Below, in pieces: positions 16,006 through 20,872 of a stretch of 20,872 nt of DNA. The stretch's first letter is position 1, and every line of letters starts with the position of its first letter. The stretch is taken from IMG/VR virus record IMGVR_UViG_3300008267_011313, positions 1 to 20,872 of that record. One strand, 5' to 3'. Below the pieces are notes generated by a model. The model was not told where the DNA came from. It worked only from the letters and a program-made list of their open reading frames with translations, and made no database searches. The translations under genes and the position numbers were made by a program. This DNA is from a virus.

Positions 16006-16222
16006 CAATATCACCACGTTTCATAGATGACAGCAATCTTGAAACGATATTATCTCTAATGCCCTCTAACTCTTTAATAGCATTAGTTAAAGAGTGGAAT
16101 GTATCTAAACCAATCTGCTTTTCTTTCAAAGATACTATCTCTGCACAAACAGTATCAATGCTGTTCTTCTGAGTCTGGGTAAACTTGTATAATGAGTCTA
16201 GAACTATATTTGCTGGTTTCAT
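15998..16222 (-). CDS. 74-aa helical protein coupled to the UvsW-like helicase
   Basis: The protein (starts MKPANIVLDSLYKF) is predicted from composition to be almost entirely alpha-helical, with charged/hydrophobic alternation that could form a helical hairpin. Its ATG (16222) overlaps the helicase stop codon as ATGA, so translation is probably coupled; a TTG at 16234 would extend it by four residues. GGATAA lies before the ATG. T4 encodes the small helical protein UvsW.1 (76 aa) at the same place after uvsW. I see no clear sequence similarity, so this is a positional analogy only. The 3' end overlaps the convergent fibre gene by 8 bp. Confidence 0.65.
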   Translation of the reverse strand: MKPANIVLDSLYKFTQTQKNSIDTVCAEIVSLKEKQIGLDTFHSLTNAIKELEGIRDNIVSRLLSSMKRGDIVN

Positions 16223-17592
16223 AATTTTATCCAATTAATGTCATGTCCTTCTTTTCTGTAATGTTTGATTCGTTGCTTGGAGTGGTCGTTCATGTATGGT
16301 ATTTCATCCATGAAATCGTACACCATGACGGATGACTTGCCATCCATCTTACGCATACCACGCCCAAGCCCTTGAATCGTAGGAATCTTATCCTTCAACC
16401 CTCTAGCATTAATAAGGTGAGTGATTTCCTCGATGTTGATTCCAGTCTGCAATACTTTTGTTCCAATAAGGAAAGCAGCATCCTTAGATTTGATAAAACC
16501 TTTGATAGACTCCTTTCGCTCAGAGATTGAATTTATTCCCTCTAAGGTGTAGGAGTTGGGAATAGCTCGTCTAAGAATTTCAAGGTGCGCTAGATTTTTA
16601 ACTAGAATACAAACCTTGGCTGTTGGGTTGCTAGCGGAAATCTTTGCTGCCAGATCAATGATAAGACGGTTACGCTTGTTTGAGTTTACGATAAACTTCT
16701 CATACAGATTGGCGTAAGAGTCCGTCATATCCTGCTCTGAAAGATCATCCTTGTACTCTATGATCTGTATAACAGGCTTGGCTAGCTTCTGCTCACTGAT
16801 CAAGTCCTGGGTGGTCTTGGTCGTGATGATGCTCCCAAAAGCCCCACGCAGCGTTAGCTGACCAATAGGATCGTCTGGAAGAGTAGCGGTAAATCCGAAA
16901 CGGTAGCTAGCATTTGGAAAGCTTTGTATTGCAGCAACGGCAACTTCGCCACGACAGAACTTGTGAACTTCGTCAACAATCAACACCTCTGATTCGTTTA
17001 GATGGCTGTCAAATATCTTCTCAATGCTTTGAACGGTTGACAGCATTATTCTGCCGTTCTTGTAGTCGCCACCTAGGTTGATTCCAACACCCTTAAACCC
17101 ACACTTTTTGGTGAGGTAATCAAATGTCTGTGTGAGAATACTCCTCTCATCAAATAGTACAACCACTTTCTTATCTGGGAATGCGGTAAGCAAAGAGGCT
17201 AGGATTAGCGTCTTTCCAGAGCCTGTGGGGGATAGAATCAAGGCTCGCTCAGACTTTATTGCGTCTCCAACTGCCTTCTCTTGGTAATCGAATAGCTTAA
17301 ATTCTTTTATGCTAGTCTGAAATGTTCGCTCAGACCCAAGAGAATATTCTCTTTCTATCTCTGGCGTGCAGTTAACCGCTGCAAGATCTTGTAAAATTAA
17401 AGGTAACAGCCCAGTCTTAAATCTTCCAGCAGCAGTAATAAATCGTTTCTTGCCGTCCCACCCCCTACGTCGATACGCAGGCGTAAACTGATACCCTTGC
17501 ACAGGGAAAGCCCACTTATCTGATAATACTTTTATTATTTGTGGGTTATCAGTCTCGATTAGAGAGTCTATAATACCTACCCTAATTTTCAT
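16219..17592 (-). CDS. UvsW-like superfamily 2 DNA/RNA helicase
   Basis: The 457-aa protein shows the SF2 motifs in order: Q-like FDYQEKA (101-107), Walker A SPTGSGKT (121-128), DEVH box (207-210), motif III FTATL (234-238), a conserved-helicase C-terminal domain with GTKVLQTGINI (377-387), and motif VI QGLGRGMRK (407-415). The first 95 residues, with RRRGWDGKKRF, resemble the small N-terminal DNA-binding domain of T4 UvsW. In T4, UvsW unwinds R-loops and branched intermediates, remodels forks and helps turn off origin-dependent replication. It is close to the T4 length and looks intact. The start is 30 bp from the divergent gp26-like gene; a TATAAT lies 7 bp before the ATG inside a palindrome. 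Confidence 0.9.
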   Translation of the reverse strand: MKIRVGIIDSLIETDNPQIIKVLSDKWAFPVQGYQFTPAYRRRGWDGKKRFITAAGRFKTGLLPLILQDLAAVNCTPEIEREYSLGSERTFQTSIKEFKLFDYQEKAVGDAIKSERALILSPTGSGKTLILASLLTAFPDKKVVVLFDERSILTQTFDYLTKKCGFKGVGINLGGDYKNGRIMLSTVQSIEKIFDSHLNESEVLIVDEVHKFCRGEVAVAAIQSFPNASYRFGFTATLPDDPIGQLTLRGAFGSIITTKTTQDLISEQKLAKPVIQIIEYKDDLSEQDMTDSYANLYEKFIVNSNKRNRLIIDLAAKISASNPTAKVCILVKNLAHLEILRRAIPNSYTLEGINSISERKESIKGFIKSKDAAFLIGTKVLQTGINIEEITHLINARGLKDKIPTIQGLGRGMRKMDGKSSVMVYDFMDEIPYMNDHSKQRIKHYRKEGHDINWIKL

Positions 17593-17622
17593 ACCTACTA
17601 TTATAGTAGATATAGGAATTAT
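17593..17622. promoter_or_regulatory. Palindromic divergent promoter or operator candidate between uvsW-like and gp26-like genes
   Basis: The 30-bp spacer contains the perfect 15-bp palindrome CTACTATTATAGTAG (17595-17609; 7-bp arms around one base). It supplies TATAAT on the minus strand, 7 bp before the helicase ATG, and TATTAT on the plus strand (17599-17604). In the plus direction this would give a leader of about 12 nt containing AGGA (17614-17617), five bases before the ATG. A symmetric -10 serving both directions, or a repressor or activator site, would both fit. Confidence 0.4.
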
Positions 17623-18366
17623 ATGTCAAACTTAGATAAATTTCAACCGGATCGAGACTCTAGAATGGATCGTTTATTTGGGGATGCCCCAATAGAGACT
17701 GATGTAGTCATCAAACTCCCAACTGAAGGTAGATTTTATGTTGGAGGTCGGGCGGAAATAACGATCAGCCCAATAAAGTTTGAAGACGAGAAGCAATTAT
17801 CTACCAGTGTTAAGAATGGCATCAATCCAATAAATTTAATGTTATCCAAGTGCGTTAAAGGAATTGATACAAATTCATTACTTTTAATAGATAAAATCCT
17901 AGTTTTATTAAAAATAAGAGAGATTTCTTACGGTGAGAATTATCCAGCCCATGTAGTGTGCCCCAAGTGCATGGCAGAAGCTGATATTAATATTGACCTT
18001 AGCAAGTTAGTGGTAAACTATCTCCCCCAGGACATCTCGGATCCTAGAGAGATAACCCTTCCAAAACTTAAGAAAATTGCTAAAGTTAGATTTCCTAGGG
18101 TATCAGATGAACAATTTTTAAATAATCAAGAGCAAATATACAATAATATCTGGAGATTCGTTACCGAGCTAGACGGGACTACTGACCCAGTTTTTATTAG
18201 CCGCGCCATCCCTAAGATGCATATTCGGGATATTAAGTTTATTTTAAATAATATCCTACGTTCAGATCTTGGTTTAGATCCTAAGTTTATTTTGCATTGT
18301 GCTGAGTGTGGGGGGGAGTCGTTAATTACGGTTCCAATCAATGAAAATTTTTTTTCAGTGACCTGA
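17623..18366 (+). CDS. gp26-like T4_baseplate-family protein (baseplate hub/tail assembly)
   Basis: The 247-aa zero-frame product fits the T4_baseplate (gp26) family: an LPT.GRFY start to the domain (32-39), a DE-containing segment, LLLIDKILVLLKIREISYGENY (86-107), then a zinc-ribbon-like pair CPKC (113-116) and CAEC (226-229). The family is associated with baseplate hub formation in T4. It is a little longer than T4 gp26 (208 aa). The start has AGGA at 17614-17617. The last codons run through eight T (18348-18355), and a well-formed -1 frame extends 62 codons beyond, so a longer form is likely. Two CxxC pairs suggest metal binding. Family assignment comes from pattern recognition and should be confirmed with a profile search. 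Confidence 0.75.
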   Translation: MSNLDKFQPDRDSRMDRLFGDAPIETDVVIKLPTEGRFYVGGRAEITISPIKFEDEKQLSTSVKNGINPINLMLSKCVKGIDTNSLLLIDKILVLLKIREISYGENYPAHVVCPKCMAEADINIDLSKLVVNYLPQDISDPREITLPKLKKIAKVRFPRVSDEQFLNNQEQIYNNIWRFVTELDGTTDPVFISRAIPKMHIRDIKFILNNILRSDLGLDPKFILHCAECGGESLITVPINENFFSVT

Positions 18367-18542
18367 CAGCCAAAATAAACATAGAGGACTTGCTTCTAGA
18401 AGCCTACATACTGGTAAGTAAATGTAGTTTTACTTATCAAGATGTAAAGTCTATGACAAAGCTCGAAAGGGCTGTGTTTTTGAAGTTATACACCAAAGAT
18501 CTGGAAGCTCAGAAAAATGCTTTTGAACAACATATCAATTAG
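18345..18542 (+). CDS. C-terminal extension ORF read by -1 frameshift from the gp26-like gene
   Basis: This frame overlaps the end of the gp26-like gene and continues to a TAG at 18540-18542. It reads as normal protein: DLTAKINIEDLLLEAYILVS, then a YQDVKSMTKLERAVFLKLY segment. The (M)..(E)R..(F)L..L pattern near the end recalls small proteins downstream of phage tail-assembly chaperones. No good independent start exists: the frame has no ATG before 18439, and a TTG at 18390 has AGAGG very close. Slippage by -1 on T_TTT_TTT (18348-18354) joins it after Phe244 of the gp26-like protein to give about 306 aa. The end overlaps the next gene start (18517) by 26 bp. Separate translation from a non-ATG start remains possible. 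Confidence 0.7.
   Translation, partial: KFFFSDLTAKINIEDLLLEAYILVSKCSFTYQDVKSMTKLERAVFLKLYTKDLEAQKNAFEQHIN
18348..18355 (+). promoter_or_regulatory. Probable slippery site (eight T) for -1 frameshift
   Basis: In the zero frame the codons are AAT TTT TTT TCA, so the heptamer T_TTT_TTT has the X_XXY_YYZ phase needed for tandem -1 slippage. Eight T could also cause RNA-polymerase slippage. A perfect 12-bp palindrome GCTTCTAGAAGC lies at 18392-18403, 37 nt downstream, which is further than usual for a stimulatory hairpin. The zero-frame stop TGA follows at 18364-18366. Confidence 0.65.
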
Positions 18543-19467
18543 TGAGAGAAACAATCGACCCGCCGTGTTGGAGAAGGTCGGATTACAGGCTTTCTTTTTA
18601 TTAGACGGACAGTACGCTGATCCATACCAAATCAGTGCTGTTACTATCTTTGCTAGATCGGATAATCTTTATCCAAGCTCACTTCTAGTAAACTCCACTC
18701 AGTTAATAGACACTACAAACGTCAGCGGGCAGATTCTAATGAACTTCTGCAACTCATCTGCTGATACAAGCAACGTCGCCTTCAATGTATCGAACTACAC
18801 TGGCGGGCAATCAGCCAGCGGTATATTTAGAACTGGTGTTGGAAAGTACATTGTTATTCTTGATGGAACTATCAACCTTTCCGGTGTTATAAATCTGGAT
18901 GGACTTAACCAGCGTATAGCCAACGATGCTCAAGTAACAAAAGATTACAACGACATCTGGACTCTAAGGATGGCACAAGGCTCAGAGCTTCAAGTTGTAA
19001 TCAATGAGTTCAAGCTGAGAAAAGGAGGCTTTACAGTTATCACTGAGCCTCTAATGCTCAAAGCTAAGACTCGACTAATAAACAGCAAAGTAACACTAGG
19101 ATCAAAGGTTGATCTAAAACTAGCTACTAACATTGTCGTTGAGAACATGGGAATAGATGAGTCAGTAAAGAATCTACTTAGAGACAATGTGATTACGGGT
19201 GGCTCAATAGAAATTGTAAAAGTAAACGAAGCCGCTAACTTGCCCGCTAAGGTTACCGTATCAAGCTTTGCCGATACATCTGCCTACACTTCAATGAGTG
19301 CAGACAATGTGATGATATTCACTTGGAACACGGAAACTCTATCATCCCATCCACAAGTGACAGCAGGTAATTTTGATTCAACTCGTGGTGTCTACGCGAT
19401 CAGAGCTAAGTACAATCTGTTCAACGAGGTGTTGGTTACAGATCCAATGTACCTAACCCTGACATAA
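18517..19467 (+). CDS. Unknown 316-aa protein, probably virion or tail structural
   Basis: I do not recognise this family. The sequence is rich in beta-forming, Ser/Thr/Asn-containing stretches (DGTINLSGVINLDGL near 116-130; VTVSSFADTSAYTSMSADN later) with little Cys and no signal peptide or membrane segment. That is typical of phage structural proteins. It has a helix-favouring middle (RIANDAQVTKDYNDIW). Position directly after the gp26-like gene and its frameshift ORF, with a 26-bp overlap, suggests a tail or baseplate role. GGAAG at 18503-18507 is a plausible ribosome-binding site. The last 32 bp overlap the convergent primase gene. Alternative roles such as head decoration cannot be excluded. 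Confidence 0.65.
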   Translation: MLLNNISISERNNRPAVLEKVGLQAFFLLDGQYADPYQISAVTIFARSDNLYPSSLLVNSTQLIDTTNVSGQILMNFCNSSADTSNVAFNVSNYTGGQSASGIFRTGVGKYIVILDGTINLSGVINLDGLNQRIANDAQVTKDYNDIWTLRMAQGSELQVVINEFKLRKGGFTVITEPLMLKAKTRLINSKVTLGSKVDLKLATNIVVENMGIDESVKNLLRDNVITGGSIEIVKVNEAANLPAKVTVSSFADTSAYTSMSADNVMIFTWNTETLSSHPQVTAGNFDSTRGVYAIRAKYNLFNEVLVTDPMYLTLT

Positions 19468-20404
19468 TATCCCACTCGTTCATTTCAAATAGGCGAGTGC
19501 TCTTGAGAGCAGTTAGTAGCGCGGTAGGGTCTACTGCCCAAGCCTCATTCCAATCTTTGTACTTCTTTGGTGGGAAGCAGTAGTAAATGTGGGGCATTCT
19601 CATGACTCGCCTTAGCAACTCAAAGTTGCGAAGCCCATCTGTTCCAGCCTTATCGTTATCGTAAGCCACTACAATCTTGCCTTGATAGTATTTCAACTGC
19701 TCTAGCTGCGCTTTAGACACATGACACGAGATCGTAGTCGTAGCATTGAACCCTGCTAGCTGTAATGATATGGCATCAATAGCCCCCTCACAAATATACA
19801 AGGGATCCTTGCTGTCATACTTGAACGGAAAGAGAATTGCAGAAGACTTAATACCTCGGAAGTTAAGATACTTAGGTTCTTGGCCGAACAGGGATCTAGC
19901 TTGGAAGTAGTAGACGTTTCGACCGTTATCGTAAGGGATAATCAAACGATTTCGATAAGGACCCTCAGAGGTATAATAAAAGTCTCCATAGTGAGAGATG
20001 CGACGGTCGATTAAGTATATGGCGGCTGCGCTATTAACCTCGTTAAAGGAGGAGATGTCTACCCGCGTATACGCCTGCGAGAAGTCCTCTGGGAGCCGTT
20101 CTGAGGGGGTTTCTGGGGCAGGAGGCTCTGATGGCTCAGAGAAGAATTCCTCGACCAGGAATCGCTTATAAGCGTCCTTATAAGTGATGTTCTCTAGCCG
20201 AGAATAAAGGTGTAGGAAGTTACCCCGTTCTCCAGACTTAAAACATTGCCATAGCCCGCTATCTAGATTTACGGACATATGACGCTTCGGATCGTTATCT
20301 AAGAATAGGGAAGGTATCGTAAGTTCCCGTTCGCCACTTATTAATTTATATTTTCCCTGGAACTTTTTAAGTAGGTAGTCTCTAATATAAGTTGAGGATA
20401 TCAT
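19436..20404 (-). CDS. DnaG-type DNA primase with TOPRIM domain (T4 gp61-like role)
   Basis: The 322-aa protein has an N-terminal degenerate CHC2-like region: HMSVN and LWQCFKSGERGNFLHL (42-66). Only one of the expected zinc cysteines, Cys54, is evident. The catalytic core follows: RNRLIIPY (151-158), a TOPRIM glutamate in LYICEGAIDAIS (Glu206), the DxD in VVAYDNDKAG (Asp249, Asp251), and a KDWNEAW segment near 283-289 typical of phage primases. It would make RNA primers for lagging-strand synthesis; no helicase domain is fused. An acidic proline-rich linker lies near 88-106. Its ATG overlaps the ATG of the divergent nuclease gene (shared CATG), so its promoter must lie inside the nuclease gene; TATAAA is visible at 20407-20412 (minus sense). 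No clear ribosome-binding site is seen. Confidence 0.87.
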   Translation of the reverse strand: MISSTYIRDYLLKKFQGKYKLISGERELTIPSLFLDNDPKRHMSVNLDSGLWQCFKSGERGNFLHLYSRLENITYKDAYKRFLVEEFFSEPSEPPAPETPSERLPEDFSQAYTRVDISSFNEVNSAAAIYLIDRRISHYGDFYYTSEGPYRNRLIIPYDNGRNVYYFQARSLFGQEPKYLNFRGIKSSAILFPFKYDSKDPLYICEGAIDAISLQLAGFNATTTISCHVSKAQLEQLKYYQGKIVVAYDNDKAGTDGLRNFELLRRVMRMPHIYYCFPPKKYKDWNEAWAVDPTALLTALKSTRLFEMNEWDIMSGLGTLDL

Positions 20405-20872
20405 GTTTATAGACCGACTAAGTAGTTCAAAAAGTGACGTAATAGATCAATGTTTGCTCAAGTACGACTATAGATATATAAGGAAGCTTCCTGGCTACCC
20501 ATCAAAGAATGAGGATGCTTTGGACTTCGGAACTTACATACATAGAATTTTCGAGCTTGGACATACTGAGAATCATATCTCTGAGCTAGAAAAAATAGCA
20601 GAAAACATTAAAAAAGATTATAAGGTGCCTCTGATCTACAAGGACAGAATCACCCAATGCCTTCGTCACTTCCTAAGGTTTAATGGGGGGCTGGGGGAGA
20701 CCATGGCAGTAGAGCATGAGTTCTCCGTAGACCTAGCGGAAGGGATTAAATATAATGGCTTTATTGACCGCATCGTTAAGGGCCAACAAGGCGGAATCTT
20801 AATTATCGACTACAAGACTTCCAAGAAAGAAAAGACTCGCATAGACCTGTCTCGGGATAAGCAGCTTATGGG
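20403..20872 (+). CDS. PD-(D/E)XK nuclease, RecB/Cas4-like (partial, cut by window end)
   Basis: The visible 156 residues contain the RecB-family nuclease signature in order: His47 and Glu51 in FGTYIHRIFELG, VEHEF (103-107), Asp122 in GFIDRI, and the catalytic pair Asp136-x-Lys138 in LIIDYKTSKK. Such proteins act as Mg-dependent exonucleases in recombination or end processing, and T4-like phages often carry one. The start at 20403 is supported by GAGGA (20394-20398), four bases upstream, and by MFIDRLSSSKSDVIDQCLLKY, a typical start for this family. The start codon overlaps that of the divergent primase gene. The C-terminus, including any Fe-S cysteine cluster that would favour Cas4/AddB type, lies outside the window. 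Confidence 0.85.
   Translation, partial: MFIDRLSSSKSDVIDQCLLKYDYRYIRKLPGYPSKNEDALDFGTYIHRIFELGHTENHISELEKIAENIKKDYKVPLIYKDRITQCLRHFLRFNGGLGETMAVEHEFSVDLAEGIKYNGFIDRIVKGQQGGILIIDYKTSKKEKTRIDLSRDKQLM

Noticed and set aside
16220-16234. TTG at 16234 as start of the 74-aa gene
   Set aside because: The ATG at 16222 in an ATGA stop-start overlap is a more usual coupled start.
18348-18360. Rho-independent terminator based on the T-run
   Set aside because: The run is inside the coding region, is not preceded by a GC-rich hairpin, and coding continues past it.

Overview
The window looks like part of the genome of an AT-rich, tailed, T4-superfamily (myovirus-like) bacteriophage, probably of aquatic origin. 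The support is a set of T4-type core proteins: a gp17-like large terminase, a gp20-like portal, a gp26-type (T4_baseplate family) protein, a UvsW-like SF2 helicase, a DnaG/TOPRIM primase and a RecB/Cas4-like PD-(D/E)XK nuclease. No tRNA, rRNA, CRISPR array, insertion sequence, integrase or antibiotic-resistance gene was seen. The host cannot be named from the sequence.

Layout. 1-94: a short stretch holding the end of an unidentified region and a possible gene remnant. 95-1017 (minus): a small membrane protein and a glycosyltransferase-like protein. 1033-16005 (plus): one long structural run with large terminase (in two frames), portal, an acidic 617-aa protein that may be a prohead/core component, then two giant repeat-rich fibre proteins of 2264 and 1026 aa. 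15998-17592 (minus): UvsW-like helicase and a 74-aa protein coupled to it. 17623-19467 (plus): gp26-like protein, a frame-shifted extension ORF, and an unknown 316-aa protein. 19436-20404 (minus): primase. 20403-end (plus): nuclease, cut by the window edge. Genes are packed extremely tightly. Convergent genes overlap by 8 and 32 bp. Divergent genes are 15 or 30 bp apart, or share bases of their start codons.

The products would package DNA (terminase and portal), build the head and baseplate, recognise the host (fibres), and replicate, recombine and process DNA (UvsW, primase, nuclease). The two small minus-strand proteins at the left are accessory.

Main points of interest. (1) The gp26-like gene ends on a run of eight T that fits a U_UUU_UUU slippery site. 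A well-formed 62-codon frame continues in -1, so the gene probably makes two products (247 and about 306 aa), an arrangement like the G/GT tail-assembly chaperones of other phages. (2) The large terminase appears to lack two conserved blocks: the one before the Walker-A remnant and the one after the first nuclease aspartate, with a frame change at the second. The adjacent glycosyltransferase appears to lack its central block. These three gaps lie within about 1.2 kb and suggest either a damaged genome or an assembly problem. (3) The 41-codon repeats of the giant fibre are nearly identical as protein but heavily changed at synonymous positions.
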